Notes: generated by a model from the sequence alone, not told the origin. Positions 43,710-54,109 are shown, counted from the stretch's first letter. The stretch: DNA of 64,000 nucleotides from an uncultured Puniceicoccaceae bacterium (GCA_913044165.1 CAJWMY010000001.1:30468-94467), one strand, 5' to 3'. Program-made: numbers and translations.

Positions 43710-44177
43710 TTACGCTCTTTTGTATTTAAATAGAGGCTGACCAAATTCAATGGATTGACCGTTTTCAACTAATATTTCTGTAATTGTACCATTGGCTTCA
43801 GCCTGAATTTCATTCATTACCTTCATTGCTTCAACAATACAAACTATAGAATCTGAAATTACCTTTGAGCCAATTTCAACAAAATTTGGGCTTTCGGGCG
43901 AAGGCGCGAGATAGAAAGTGCCAACCATTGGCGATTTAATAACCGATACATTTGGGTCGTCTTCTTTAGCAATCGGCTTTGTCGCTAGACTATCAGAATT
44001 AATAGGGCTTATAGGTTGTGCAGATGACACGGGAGCAATACTTTGAATAATAGGCGCAGCTTGGTTATTTGTTTGCCTACTAAGTCTAAGCTTAAATCCG
44101 TCTTCTTCGAACTCAAATTCAGTGAGTTCAGAGCGTTTCATTAAATCGATGACTTGTTTGATTGATTTTAAATCCAA
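43710..44177 (-). CDS. accB: Acetyl-CoA carboxylase biotin carboxyl carrier protein
   Basis: C-terminal biotinyl motif [40 protein letters not shown]. Confidence 0.96.
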   Translation of the reverse strand: MDLKSIKQVIDLMKRSELTEFEFEEDGFKLRLSRQTNNQAAPIIQSIAPVSSAQPISPINSDSLATKPIAKEDDPNVSVIKSPMVGTFYLAPSPESPNFVEIGSKVISDSIVCIVEAMKVMNEIQAEANGTITEILVENGQSIEFGQPLFKYKRA

Positions 44178-44318
44178 AATTGACCTTTCGTGTTTTGAGT
44201 TTTAAAGTGCACTAGTTTACTACAATTAGTTTTCTTTTATTCAATAAATTTCGAATAAAGTAAAACATTTTTCTTAAAACAAGATTTACTTTAAAGATAT
44301 TACTGTCAATTTAGACTT

Positions 44319-45404
44319 ATGCCTTCTAACAATTTTTCGGATATAAAAATATCAGGCTCAGTGACAGTTGTTCCAAAAGTAAAGCGTTCAATTGAAGAGG
44401 ATATTGAATTATATGGGGGAAATTACAAGCAAGTCGAACGCCTAAAGAGGACTTTGGGGTTCAATCAAAGGCGAATTGCCCCAAGAGAGGTAACAGCACT
44501 AGATTTGTGTGAATCTGCTTCACAAAGCTTATTCAAAAAGCTAGATTTAAGTCCGATTGATATTAATGGAATTATTTTTATTACTCAAACACCTGACCAT
44601 TCTCAACCAAGTAATGCCTCTTTAATTCATGGCCGCTTAGGGTTTTCAAAACAATGTGCTGCCTTTGATGTAGGTTTAGGTTGTTCTGGTTTTGTTTATG
44701 GCTTATGGCTTGCCTTTTCATTAATAGCAAATGGGTCTTCTTCTAAAATATTATTACTTGCTGGGGATACACTAAGTCGTTTAGTTAATCCTAAAGATCG
44801 TTCCTTGGCTCCCCTTTTTGGAGATGCAGGTAGTGCAACACTAATTGAAAAAGAACAAGGTGGCAGAACCTCTTGGTTTCGTTTGGGTTCAGATGGCACA
44901 GGGGCAAGTGATTTAATAGTTCCTGCTGGAGGTAGCAGAAATCCAATCTCAAAAAAGACAGAAGAAGAATTTACAGATAATGAAGGCAATGTAAGATCCT
45001 TGCAAAATTTATTCATGAATGGCTCTGAGGTATTTAATTTTTCTATTGAGGTTGTGCCAAGAGAAATTCAAGAACTTTTGAAATATGCAAAGTGCGAAAA
45101 GAGTGAGGTAGACTATTTTGTGTTGCACCAAGCAAATCGTTACATGGTGCAAAATATTGGCAAACGATTAGGTTGTGATCTTAAGCGCTTTCCAATTGCT
45201 TCTTTCGGGGTCTTTGGAAATATAAGTTCTGCTTCGATTCCTGGTGCAATGGCTTTTGAGCTTGGGGAAAATTTTAGCACTAAAGCAAAAAAGCGTCTCG
45301 TTTTATCTGGGTTTGGAGTTGGCTTGTCTTGGGGCTCTTGCTTGGTAGATTTATCAGAAATTCGTTGTTTGGAGTATGTTGAATATAATCCAATTAATAT
45401 TTAG
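44319..45404 (+). CDS. 3-oxoacyl-ACP synthase III family protein (FabH-like)
   Basis: Catalytic Cys FDVGLGCSGFVYGLWLA, His VDYFVLHQANRYMVQNIGKRLG, Asn FGNISSASIP all present. Confidence 0.88.
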   Translation: MPSNNFSDIKISGSVTVVPKVKRSIEEDIELYGGNYKQVERLKRTLGFNQRRIAPREVTALDLCESASQSLFKKLDLSPIDINGIIFITQTPDHSQPSNASLIHGRLGFSKQCAAFDVGLGCSGFVYGLWLAFSLIANGSSSKILLLAGDTLSRLVNPKDRSLAPLFGDAGSATLIEKEQGGRTSWFRLGSDGTGASDLIVPAGGSRNPISKKTEEEFTDNEGNVRSLQNLFMNGSEVFNFSIEVVPREIQELLKYAKCEKSEVDYFVLHQANRYMVQNIGKRLGCDLKRFPIASFGVFGNISSASIPGAMAFELGENFSTKAKKRLVLSGFGVGLSWGSCLVDLSEIRCLEYVEYNPINI

Positions 45405-45452
45405 CCAGTATTCTCAGCTTGTATTAAATCTTATTTAAATTAGTAAAGTCTT

Positions 45453-45683
45453 ATGGAGATTAAAAATTTTATCGATCACTTTGAATACGCATTAGACGGA
45501 TTAGAAAGCGGCACCATAGATGGGTCTACGAACTTCAAAGATCTCAAAGAATGGGATTCATTAGCAATTTTAACTGTAACCGATACAATAGATATTGAGT
45601 ATGGCATATTATTAAGAAAATCGGAAATAGAAGCCTTTGAAACAATTGAACAATTATTCAATTTTATACAGTCAAAACTTTAA
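45453..45683 (+). CDS. Acyl carrier protein
   Basis: 76 aa; phosphopantetheine attachment motif EWDSLAILTVTDTID. Confidence 0.82.
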   Translation: MEIKNFIDHFEYALDGLESGTIDGSTNFKDLKEWDSLAILTVTDTIDIEYGILLRKSEIEAFETIEQLFNFIQSKL

Positions 45684-45690
45684 CTAAAAT

Positions 45691-46320
45691 ATGAAACAAA
45701 TTTATATCGTTGGAGCAGGTGGATTCGGCCGTGAAGTATATAATTGGATGTCAGACGTAATAGACCTTGAATCTAACTATGCTTTCAAAGGGTTTTTAGA
45801 CGATAATCCCAAAGCCTTAGATGGATTTCCGATTGATGCGGAGGTAATTAGAATTGCGGACTATTCGTGTAATAGTGAAGATTTCCTAATTTGCGGTATC
45901 GGGAATCCTTTACTTAAAAAAAAGTTATGCCTACCCCTAATCAAAATGGGGTGTGAATTTTTAACACTTATACATCCGTCAGCAATAATTGGGCCTAGCA
46001 GTAGGATTGGGCAAGGATCGGTAATTTGCCCCAAAGTAGTCATTACGTGCGATATAGCTATAGGTAAAATGGTTACCATAAATTTAATGACAACAATAGG
46101 GCACGATGCGAAAATTGGCAGTTGGAGCACAATTAGTGCTCAGTGTGATATCACTGGCTATGTAGAAATAAAAGAGTCAGTATTTATTGGAAGTGGGGCG
46201 AGGGTAATTCCTAAGAAAAAAGTTGGAACATCGGCTACAATTGGAGCTGGTTCAGTTGTAATTAAGGAAGTATCTTCTCATAGTACCGTTTTTGGGAATC
46301 CAGCTAGAGAGATTTTTTAA
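45691..46320 (+). CDS. NeuD/PglD-family sugar acyltransferase
   Basis: IYIVGAGGFGREVYNWM N-terminus, PSAIIGPSSRIGQGSVICPKVVITCDIAIGK hexapeptide repeats, VFGNPAREI. Confidence 0.87.
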   Translation: MKQIYIVGAGGFGREVYNWMSDVIDLESNYAFKGFLDDNPKALDGFPIDAEVIRIADYSCNSEDFLICGIGNPLLKKKLCLPLIKMGCEFLTLIHPSAIIGPSSRIGQGSVICPKVVITCDIAIGKMVTINLMTTIGHDAKIGSWSTISAQCDITGYVEIKESVFIGSGARVIPKKKVGTSATIGAGSVVIKEVSSHSTVFGNPAREIF

Positions 46321-47011
46321 TAGCTGTTTTTCTGGGGTGTGCTAAGTTTAGCCTAGACAACCCTTTCATGATTAGATCAAAGCCATCTATCAAATTAAGG
46401 TCTTTTAATGATTTATTGCTAGAAAGGCGAATAAAAAACTGCTCTTGTCTTAAATTTAATCCATATTTTTTTATATCAAGGAGTGCGCCAAAGATATTGG
46501 GAATCTCTTTTTGAGCATATCCAAAAGGTTCACCGCCAACTAAGTGCCAAAAGTAAACATTTTCGATTCTTTTATCTTTTTCATATACTCCAAATTCAGC
46601 ATTTTTAAGAGTTATATTATTAGCCGTAAACGGAACAGAGAATTTTCGATCTAACCGCTCCCAACCATTTACAACCCAGCAAGTGTCGGGTGTGTGCGCA
46701 CCTGCCCAACGATAAGAAACCTTTCCTGGAGTCCAATATGCGACATAGACTCCTACATGGGTATTTCCATTCCTGAATATTCGATAAAGAGAATCATCTA
46801 GATTTAAGAATGAGGCAATTCGATCGCTTGACTCTTCAGAGTTAGCTAAATCATAGTCCTCGTAAGTCCAGCCATCAATTTTAGATGGAATAAGATTTGA
46901 AATGGGTTCATTCAAACTCACTCCAGGCAGAGGTATAAATAGAAAATAAAGCTTTATGCTAATTACAGAAAAGAAGACAAAGAATCCAAAACTTAATAGA
47001 AATACTTTCAT
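46304..47011 (-). CDS. EpsI family protein (exosortase-associated, DUF3485-like)
   Basis: IDGWTYEDYDLA...HVGVYVAYWTPGKVSYRWAGAHTPDTCWVVNGWERLDRK matches the EpsI signature (H.P..C....GW). Confidence 0.75.
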   Translation of the reverse strand: MKVFLLSFGFFVFFSVISIKLYFLFIPLPGVSLNEPISNLIPSKIDGWTYEDYDLANSEESSDRIASFLNLDDSLYRIFRNGNTHVGVYVAYWTPGKVSYRWAGAHTPDTCWVVNGWERLDRKFSVPFTANNITLKNAEFGVYEKDKRIENVYFWHLVGGEPFGYAQKEIPNIFGALLDIKKYGLNLRQEQFFIRLSSNKSLKDLNLIDGFDLIMKGLSRLNLAHPRKTAIKKSL

Positions 47012-47098
47012 GAATTTAATTGGCTTTTTTTATAAAATTGAGCTTATAGTAATGTTTTCTATTTATAATCCTCTAAAAAATTTAACGAAAAAGAAACG

Positions 47099-49015
47099 AT
47101 GGATTTTGTAACTAACAATAAATCTAATTTTTCTTCAAGGAAAAAGCGGACTTTAGCTTGGTATTTAAATAAAAGTATACTGATAACGTTATCGATTATT
47201 CTAGGATTTATGTCTTTATCCCTCGGGGGGGCATCCTCTAGTTCCCAGCTTATAATCGTTCCTTTATTTGGCTTTATTCTAGTTCTTCACGGTTTATTTA
47301 TATTTCTAAAGTCCAATCCTAAAAGATACAAAAAAGGATATGCGGTTTCATTGTTTCCTTTGGTCTTTGCTCCTTTTCTAATATGGATTTTTGTGAGTGC
47401 AAATTTTATTTCTCCAGTTCCATGGAGGGCACATATTCATTTTATCTATTTTTTTGAAGCAGGGATAGTTTTTTGGATTATTTCAAATCATATCAAGAAA
47501 TTAAAAGATTTAATCCCAATTTTAGTTTTCATAGGGCTATCTTTGTTGATTAACATTTACTTTGGATTGGATCAGTTTTTTCATGGTCGCAACATAAGCG
47601 AAATAGGGATACAAAAATCTGTTCATGGCCTGTTTCAAGATTCAACCAGTTATCTTATATTGAATTCTATTTTAATCGCAGGGCTAGTTCCTATGGTTTT
47701 TTTTAAATTCTGGTCTATAATCCCAAGAATTGTTTTTGGAATCATTTTATTACTAGCTTTTGTTACTTCCATTTCAGCACATAATATTCAGGGTTATTGG
47801 GTTCTTTTTTTGGGGATCATTAGTAGTAGTACCCTTTTATCTGTTAATTTTTCTCAGCGTATAAGGTTTATTCTGGTAGCATTTTTCTTTGGGGGATTAT
47901 CCTACGGATTATTCTATCTTTTTATTAGCACTTTTGGTGATTATCATTTCTTGCCATTTCAATATAATGGGGAATCCTATTCATTTAAAGTACTTGTTTG
48001 TAGTCTATTATTAATTCTTAAAAATTTTATTATCGGAGTGGGTCTAGATGGGTTTGCTGAAAAGTTTCATTCTATCCAAGTAGGCCAATTGCCTCTTATT
48101 GTAAATAGCCCCTCTAATTTCTACCTATTGATTTTTTCTGAGCTCGGTCTTATAGGTGTAATTTTATTAGGTTTTCCTTTATTTAAACACACAAAATTAC
48201 AATGGAATAAATTCAAATCAATAAAGCATTGGGAATTCGTAGATCGCCAGAAAAAGATACCCTTAAGTAGATTTTATCTATCAATTGTTTTCTCTATAAT
48301 CTACACTTTCTTTTTTGCTGGCTTCGTTCATTCATTAGTAGATACCCCCCTTTTTATCTGTTTTTTTGTTTTAGGTTTTTATATTTTAAATTTTAATGTA
48401 GATGATTTTTTTATTCTAAAAGAATTGGTTAGTCGCTATATATTTCTTATATGTAGTGTTATCCTAGGACTTTCATTTACGTATGATGGCTTGAAAACTT
48501 TTAAATCTCAAAGTCTCTTAGAAGAGGCTCAATCAGACTTTCAGGCCTTAGTTTTTTCTGCAAATGAATATGATGCCCGATTATTAGATCGAGAAATCGG
48601 CGGGCTTATTGATAGATCTATTCTAAGTAATGATCATAATATAGATGCATGGCTTTTAAAAAATGAGCTTTTAAATGAGCTTTATAATTATAATTCAATC
48701 CAATATGCCTCTTACCCATCGAAAATGTTAGGCATTTCAGAAAATGCACTTAAAGCTAGCAAGCGGTATTGGAAAACTTGGTTGCGTTATGCAATCAGTC
48801 TCGTCATCCTAGGCCAAAGTGATGAGGCAGAAGTTGCCTTTAAGCGCGCTCTCGATTTTGCCCCTTATAATTTTGATGTAAATTTCTTTATGGCTCTCTA
48901 TTATTACCAGACGAATAAGCGCTATGAAGAAGCTCAAATTTTTTTAGATAAGGCCTTAAGCATAAGGCCTAATCAATCTGATGCATTAGTATTATCCCGA
49001 AAATTATCTCTTTAA
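47099..49015 (+). CDS. O-antigen ligase-like membrane protein with C-terminal TPR region
   Basis: Multi-TM; SPSNFYLLIFSELGLIGVILLGF; C-terminal ILGQSDEAEVAFKRALDFAPYNFDVNFFMALYYYQTNKRYEEAQIFLDKALSIRPNQ. Confidence 0.8.
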   Translation: MDFVTNNKSNFSSRKKRTLAWYLNKSILITLSIILGFMSLSLGGASSSSQLIIVPLFGFILVLHGLFIFLKSNPKRYKKGYAVSLFPLVFAPFLIWIFVSANFISPVPWRAHIHFIYFFEAGIVFWIISNHIKKLKDLIPILVFIGLSLLINIYFGLDQFFHGRNISEIGIQKSVHGLFQDSTSYLILNSILIAGLVPMVFFKFWSIIPRIVFGIILLLAFVTSISAHNIQGYWVLFLGIISSSTLLSVNFSQRIRFILVAFFFGGLSYGLFYLFISTFGDYHFLPFQYNGESYSFKVLVCSLLLILKNFIIGVGLDGFAEKFHSIQVGQLPLIVNSPSNFYLLIFSELGLIGVILLGFPLFKHTKLQWNKFKSIKHWEFVDRQKKIPLSRFYLSIVFSIIYTFFFAGFVHSLVDTPLFICFFVLGFYILNFNVDDFFILKELVSRYIFLICSVILGLSFTYDGLKTFKSQSLLEEAQSDFQALVFSANEYDARLLDREIGGLIDRSILSNDHNIDAWLLKNELLNELYNYNSIQYASYPSKMLGISENALKASKRYWKTWLRYAISLVILGQSDEAEVAFKRALDFAPYNFDVNFFMALYYYQTNKRYEEAQIFLDKALSIRPNQSDALVLSRKLSL

Positions 49016-49860
49016 TGAAGGTATTCATAAGCTATAGTTTAAGTTTTTTTATTATTCTAAATACTTTTTCCGGGAATCTTTTTTCATTAGAGTGGAAAAG
49101 AGGAATTTTTCAGGTGGATTATATAAATCCCAATATCTCAATTCAAAAGTATGGATCTTTAGATCCAATTAAAGAGAACGCTGATGTCCCCTATAAATTA
49201 AGCGATTTATGTTCTTTCAGCAGTCAAATTAAAGGATCTATTTTTTTTAGATTGAGTACGGGTATTATGGCTCAGTGGGTTGGGCCAGGTTCATTTTCCA
49301 TTGACCGCTTTGAACATAGTTGGTCCGAAAAAGTATTAAATACAGAAAATATTTTAACTCGCAACTTGATCTTTTTGGGTCAAGGGAGGATGATTATTGA
49401 TTCTAAAGTTATAGGTAAAGAAGCATTAATTATTATAGAAACAGCTTTGGGTAAAATTCAGTGCAAGGAAGGTATTTTTTCAATTGATGTAGAATACTTA
49501 CAAGATTCCAAAAAAAAGATTATCACAATCATATGCTTCAAAGGGACATTACAATTTGATTCTATTAATGGTAGTAAATTTAAATTAAATCCTAAAGACA
49601 AAATCAAAGCTTTGGCAAAAGGAGAATTTTTTAAAGTAGAGCCACAAATAATGACGCCGTCAGACTCCCGTTTTCTTGATCAGTATAATAGAAGGCGCGA
49701 TCAATTTGAAAACCCCAATGATTATCCACAATCAGAAATTGAGGAAGCTAATATTTTAAAAAAAGTAGAAGAGGAATTGAGCCAGAGTGAAAGCGTTTTA
49801 CGAGGTGAGTTTTTTATGCCTGTTTTAGAACCAATTCAAAGCTTTAATGCTAATGAATGA
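49015..49860 (+). CDS. FecR-domain-like secreted protein
   Basis: Signal peptide; VIGKEALIIIETALGKIQCKEGIFSIDVEYLQDSKKKIITIICFKGTLQF resembles the FecR domain. Confidence 0.55.
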   Translation: MKVFISYSLSFFIILNTFSGNLFSLEWKRGIFQVDYINPNISIQKYGSLDPIKENADVPYKLSDLCSFSSQIKGSIFFRLSTGIMAQWVGPGSFSIDRFEHSWSEKVLNTENILTRNLIFLGQGRMIIDSKVIGKEALIIIETALGKIQCKEGIFSIDVEYLQDSKKKIITIICFKGTLQFDSINGSKFKLNPKDKIKALAKGEFFKVEPQIMTPSDSRFLDQYNRRRDQFENPNDYPQSEIEEANILKKVEEELSQSESVLRGEFFMPVLEPIQSFNANE

Positions 49861-49866
49861 GATTAA

Positions 49867-50187
49867 TCAGTAAGTTGGTATAGAAGGATCAACTTCAATT
49901 GACCATGCATTAATACCACCGTTTAAATTAGCTATTTGATTGAATCCGTTAGCTAAAAGAAAATTTACTGCTTGCTGGCTCCTTATGCCGTGATGACAGT
50001 AGACTATTAATGGATAGTCCTTGGGTATTTGATCAATTTTCTCAGTAAGTAAGTTTAATGGAATATGCATTGAATTAGAAATAGTTGCTATAACTACTTC
50101 TAATTCCTCACGTACATCAAGAAAAGTGATATTAGGATTTTTTTCTCGAAGTTTTTTAGCTTGTATGGCATTTATAACTTTATTCAT
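49867..50187 (-). CDS. Rhodanese-like domain protein
   Basis: FLDVREELEVVIATISNSMHIPL and active-site loop VYCHHGIRSQQAVNFL. Confidence 0.9.
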   Translation of the reverse strand: MNKVINAIQAKKLREKNPNITFLDVREELEVVIATISNSMHIPLNLLTEKIDQIPKDYPLIVYCHHGIRSQQAVNFLLANGFNQIANLNGGINAWSIEVDPSIPTY

Positions 50188-50214
50188 ACAGGATTTTATT
50201 TAGATTTAAATAGA

Positions 50215-50964
50215 ATGAGTCAACAGCCTACAATTATTGTCCCCGCTCGATTAGAGTCTTCTCGCCTCAAGCGAAAGTTGCTCTATGAGGTTGAAGGAAA
50301 ACCATTAATTATTTGGACGGCTGATCGAATTAGGTTAGAGGTTCCGGAGTTCCCTTTATTTTTCGCAGTTGATTCTAAAGAATTGGCGGATTGTCTCAAA
50401 ACTTTTAGTTATGAGGTAATTATGACAAATAAAAAGCATTTAAGTGGAACAGATCGAATTGCAGAAGCCAATAAATCAATAAGGGCAGATGTCGTAATCA
50501 ACATCCAAGCGGATGAACCATTAATTCACAGGTCTCAAATTAAGCTTTTAGCGAGTAGTATTGAGGCTGGCCATTCAATGACTACTTTAGCAAGCTTATT
50601 TGTTAATCCTGATGATTTTTATAACCCAAATTGTGTAAAAGTTGTGGTAGGAAAAAATAGGCAAGCTTTATATTTTTCTCGTTCCCCAATTCCATACGTT
50701 CGTGACCTGAAAGGAACGATAGCAACAGATTGGCTACAAGATAATAAGTGCTTCAAGCATATTGGTATTTATGCCTATCAAGCAAGCTTTCTTAAAAGTG
50801 TTGTATCAATGAATCAAGGCACTCTAGAATCTTTTGAATGCCTCGAGCAATTAAGGGTTTTAGAAAATGGTGAATCTATACATGTTGAAATTTCCAATGA
50901 ACAGAGTCTAGGGATTGATACACTTGAAGACATAGAAAAATTTAAACTACATCTCACTAGTTGA
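50215..50964 (+). CDS. kdsB: 3-deoxy-manno-octulosonate cytidylyltransferase (CMP-KDO synthetase)
   Basis: IIVPARLESSRLKRKLLYEVEGKPLIIWT; INIQADEPLI; YFSRSPIPYVRD; KHIGIYAYQASFL. Internal ATG at 50215 preferred over the track's TTG at 50161. Confidence 0.93.
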   Translation: MSQQPTIIVPARLESSRLKRKLLYEVEGKPLIIWTADRIRLEVPEFPLFFAVDSKELADCLKTFSYEVIMTNKKHLSGTDRIAEANKSIRADVVINIQADEPLIHRSQIKLLASSIEAGHSMTTLASLFVNPDDFYNPNCVKVVVGKNRQALYFSRSPIPYVRDLKGTIATDWLQDNKCFKHIGIYAYQASFLKSVVSMNQGTLESFECLEQLRVLENGESIHVEISNEQSLGIDTLEDIEKFKLHLTS

Positions 50965-51001
50965 CAAATTTAAGAAAAATTGACCTTTTATTAATTCAAT
51001 A

Positions 51002-52219
51002 ATGAGTACGACTAATATGCCGTTTGATCCTGAGAATATGCCATCGGAGAGTGGTCATTTTGGAAATTATGGTGGCATGTATGTTCCTGAAACATTAATG
51101 ACTCCTCTTTTCGAGTTAAACGAAGCGTATAGAGAGGCGCAGAAAGACGAAGATTACACTAATACATTAAAGCACTATTTGAAAGAATTTGCAGGTAGGC
51201 CTACTAATTTGTATTTTGCAGAGAGGCTTACAGATAAATGTCAGGGTGCTAAGATTTATTTTAAAAGAGAGGATTTATTACATACGGGCGCGCACAAGAT
51301 AAATAATGCAATTGGTCAGGCTCTTTTAGCAAAACGAATGGGTAAAAAGAGGATCATTGCTGAGACAGGGGCGGGTCAGCATGGAATTGCCACAGCATCT
51401 ATTTGTGCAAAATTAGGTTTAAAGTGCGTGATTTATATGGGCGAAGAAGATATGCGAAGACAGTCACTAAACGTTTTTCGAATGCGCCTATGTGGTGCAG
51501 AGGTTAGAAGTGTATCTGCGGGGCAGAGGACTCTTAAGGAAGCAGTAAATGAAGCGATGCGGGATTGGGTAACTAATGTTCGGAGTACCCATTATATTAT
51601 TGGATCAGCGTTAGGTTCACACCCTTTCCCAATGATTGTGCGAGATTTCCATCGAATTATTGGAGAAGAAGCCCGAAGACAAATTATTGAGAAAGAGGGA
51701 TCCCTTCCAGATGAAGTTTGTGCATGTGTGGGGGGGGGCTCAAATGCCATAGGCCTTTTCTTTGCATTCTTGAAAGATAGTTCAGTAAAATTAACTGGAG
51801 TAGAAGCTGGAGGAAGAGCGATAAAGAGTGGCGAACATGCAGCTCGTTTTGCTGGCGGGAGGCTTGGTATACTACAAGGTGCAAAGACATGGATATTACA
51901 ATCGGATGAGGGCCAAATTGATGCGACGCATTCAGTTTCAGCAGGCCTTGATTATGCTGCGGTTGGACCTGAGCACGCTTTTTATAGAGATCTAGAACGT
52001 ATTGATTTTGATCGATCGAGTGATCATGAAGCGTTAAATGCATTTCAAACTCTTTGCAAAACTGAGGGCATAGTTCCTGCTCTCGAAACAGCACACGGAA
52101 TTGCATACGCGATTAAAAGAGCCCAAGAACTCCCAAAAAAGTCATTACTAATTTGTAATTTAAGTGGACGAGGAGATAAGGATGTTCAGGAAGTGGCCAA
52201 TATTTTAGGAAATAAATAA
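51002..52219 (+). CDS. trpB: Tryptophan synthase beta chain
   Basis: [67 protein letters not shown]. Confidence 0.97.
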   Translation: MSTTNMPFDPENMPSESGHFGNYGGMYVPETLMTPLFELNEAYREAQKDEDYTNTLKHYLKEFAGRPTNLYFAERLTDKCQGAKIYFKREDLLHTGAHKINNAIGQALLAKRMGKKRIIAETGAGQHGIATASICAKLGLKCVIYMGEEDMRRQSLNVFRMRLCGAEVRSVSAGQRTLKEAVNEAMRDWVTNVRSTHYIIGSALGSHPFPMIVRDFHRIIGEEARRQIIEKEGSLPDEVCACVGGGSNAIGLFFAFLKDSSVKLTGVEAGGRAIKSGEHAARFAGGRLGILQGAKTWILQSDEGQIDATHSVSAGLDYAAVGPEHAFYRDLERIDFDRSSDHEALNAFQTLCKTEGIVPALETAHGIAYAIKRAQELPKKSLLICNLSGRGDKDVQEVANILGNK

Positions 52220-52229
52220 GATAAAATTT

Positions 52230-52793
52230 ATGCTCTTAGTTATAGACAATTATGATTCGTTCACATACAACTTAGTTCAATATTTCGGGCAACTAGGGGT
52301 TGATCAATTAGTTTATAGAAATGATAAAATCACAACGAGTGAAGCTTTGGCTTTAAAGCCAAAGCGTTTAATGATTTCGCCTGGTCCATGTTCTCCTAAT
52401 GAAGCAGGAGTGAGTCTCAAAATGATAGAAGCATTTGCGGGGAGAATCCCAATATTAGGAGTGTGTTTAGGGCATCAGGCGATTGGTCAATATTTTGGGG
52501 GAGAAGTCATACAAGCTAGCCATTTAATGCATGGCAAAACCTCACCTGTTTACCATCAAGATACAGATCTTTTTAATGGATTGCCAAACCCTTTGGAGTG
52601 TACTCGTTACCATTCCTTGATTGTCAATCGAAGCAATTTACCACAATGTTTATCTGTCACAGCTGAAACTGCAGAGGGAGAAATTATGGGCCTTGCGCAT
52701 AAAGAATTTCCTATTTGGGGGGTGCAGTTTCATCCAGAATCAATCGCTACAGAAAAAGGAATGCATATTTTAAAAAACTTTCTTAAATTGTAA
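52230..52793 (+). CDS. Anthranilate/aminodeoxychorismate synthase glutamine amidotransferase component
   Basis: [48 protein letters not shown]. Confidence 0.92.
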   Translation: MLLVIDNYDSFTYNLVQYFGQLGVDQLVYRNDKITTSEALALKPKRLMISPGPCSPNEAGVSLKMIEAFAGRIPILGVCLGHQAIGQYFGGEVIQASHLMHGKTSPVYHQDTDLFNGLPNPLECTRYHSLIVNRSNLPQCLSVTAETAEGEIMGLAHKEFPIWGVQFHPESIATEKGMHILKNFLKL

Positions 52794-52814
52794 TTTTGTA
52801 AAAGTAATTGAACA

Positions 52815-53261
52815 ATGTTATGCCCTAAATGCAGATCCTTAAATAATAAAGTAATTGATTCTCGTTTAAGCAAAAGCGAAATGACAATTCGCCGGCGTAG
52901 AGAATGCTTAGAGTGCGATTTCAGATTTAATACTACAGAGGAGGTTATGCGATCGGAGATGCAGGTAGTTAAACGCGATGGCAGAAGAGAAGATTTTGAT
53001 AGGAATAAATTGAGTAATGGTTTAAGAAAAGCTGTTCAAAAACGACCGATTGAACGTTTGCAAATTGAACTTTTAATATCAGAAGTAGTAGCAGAATTAG
53101 ATAAAGCATACGACCAAGAAATTCCGGCTAAGGTCATAGGGGATTTGATTATGGAACGGCTAAAAATTCTAGATAAAATTGCATATGTACGTTATGCATC
53201 AGTCTATAAAGACTTTCGAGACATTGCTGAATTTGCTAAAGAAATAAAATATCTAAAATAA
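52815..53261 (+). CDS. nrdR: Transcriptional repressor NrdR
   Basis: [42 protein letters not shown] zinc ribbon plus ATP-cone ([16 protein letters not shown]). Confidence 0.95.
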   Translation: MLCPKCRSLNNKVIDSRLSKSEMTIRRRRECLECDFRFNTTEEVMRSEMQVVKRDGRREDFDRNKLSNGLRKAVQKRPIERLQIELLISEVVAELDKAYDQEIPAKVIGDLIMERLKILDKIAYVRYASVYKDFRDIAEFAKEIKYLK

Positions 53262-53263
53262 AA

Positions 53264-53752
53264 ATGGTGAAAATAAATCAAATCTATCAACTTAAAGTAA
53301 TTAATGAGTTGCTTGCACAGATAGGAAAGCCAGATATTGAGCAAGTAGAGAATGTCCGAAAAGCGATGCTTTGTATTGAGAATGAGGCATCAGATAAGCA
53401 TATTTTTGACAAGCAAGAAAATACTTTATTCCAAGGAATAGATCGATTGCTAGAGCTTTATTTTGGACCACCCCAAAATAGAGATATTGGAGTACACCAC
53501 TGGCACATCCCAGCTACAGAAGTTCCAGAGTATCTTTGGATGCGCATGAAGCTTAATCAAGGAATGTTGCATCTTTCAGGATTCGAAAAAGCAATTTTTA
53601 TAGTTACCGGAATACGAAAAGTAATCCACCAGAAAGATCGTTATTGGACACAAAAGCACCAAGATGCTTTCAGTGATTTAAAAAATTGGATTGAATCTTA
53701 TATTTTAAAGAAAAGTTCTGAAAAGCAAAATTTAAATCTTCTAATATTTTAA
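53264..53752 (+). CDS. Conserved-looking hypothetical protein
   Basis: 162-aa ORF, co-directional and tightly packed between nrdR and a HIT gene; no recognised domain. Confidence 0.55.
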   Translation: MVKINQIYQLKVINELLAQIGKPDIEQVENVRKAMLCIENEASDKHIFDKQENTLFQGIDRLLELYFGPPQNRDIGVHHWHIPATEVPEYLWMRMKLNQGMLHLSGFEKAIFIVTGIRKVIHQKDRYWTQKHQDAFSDLKNWIESYILKKSSEKQNLNLLIF

Positions 53753-53757
53753 TAAGT

Positions 53758-54102
53758 ATGGACACTGTATTTGAAAAAATTATTTCTAGAAAAATCCCAG
53801 CTAAGATTGAGTATGAGGATGAATTTTGTATTGTAATTCACGATATTGAGCCACAAGCACCAACGCATCTTCTAATTATTCCTAAATTCTATATACCTCG
53901 CATTGAAGAAGTAGAGGATGACCAAGTAGATCTTCTCGGGCATCTACTCAAGACCGCGGGATCCTTAGCAAAGCAGCCTTCTTTAAATTTAAGAAATGGC
54001 TTTAGGATTGTTATCAATAATGGGTCAGATGGAGGAGAAACTGTCCCACACTTACACGTCCATTTGCTTGGAGGACGGAAGCTAAATTGGCCTCCAGGGT
54101 AA
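53758..54102 (+). CDS. HIT (histidine triad) family protein
   Basis: FEKIISRKIPAKIEYEDEFCIVIHDIEPQAPTHLLIIPK; HLHVHLLGGRKLNWPPG. Confidence 0.95.
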   Translation: MDTVFEKIISRKIPAKIEYEDEFCIVIHDIEPQAPTHLLIIPKFYIPRIEEVEDDQVDLLGHLLKTAGSLAKQPSLNLRNGFRIVINNGSDGGETVPHLHVHLLGGRKLNWPPG

Positions 54103-54109
54103 TAAAATA

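Noticed and set aside
51684-52106. 140-aa minus-strand ORF inside trpB
   Set aside because: Antisense to a highly conserved trpB; His/Leu/Gln-rich shadow translation.
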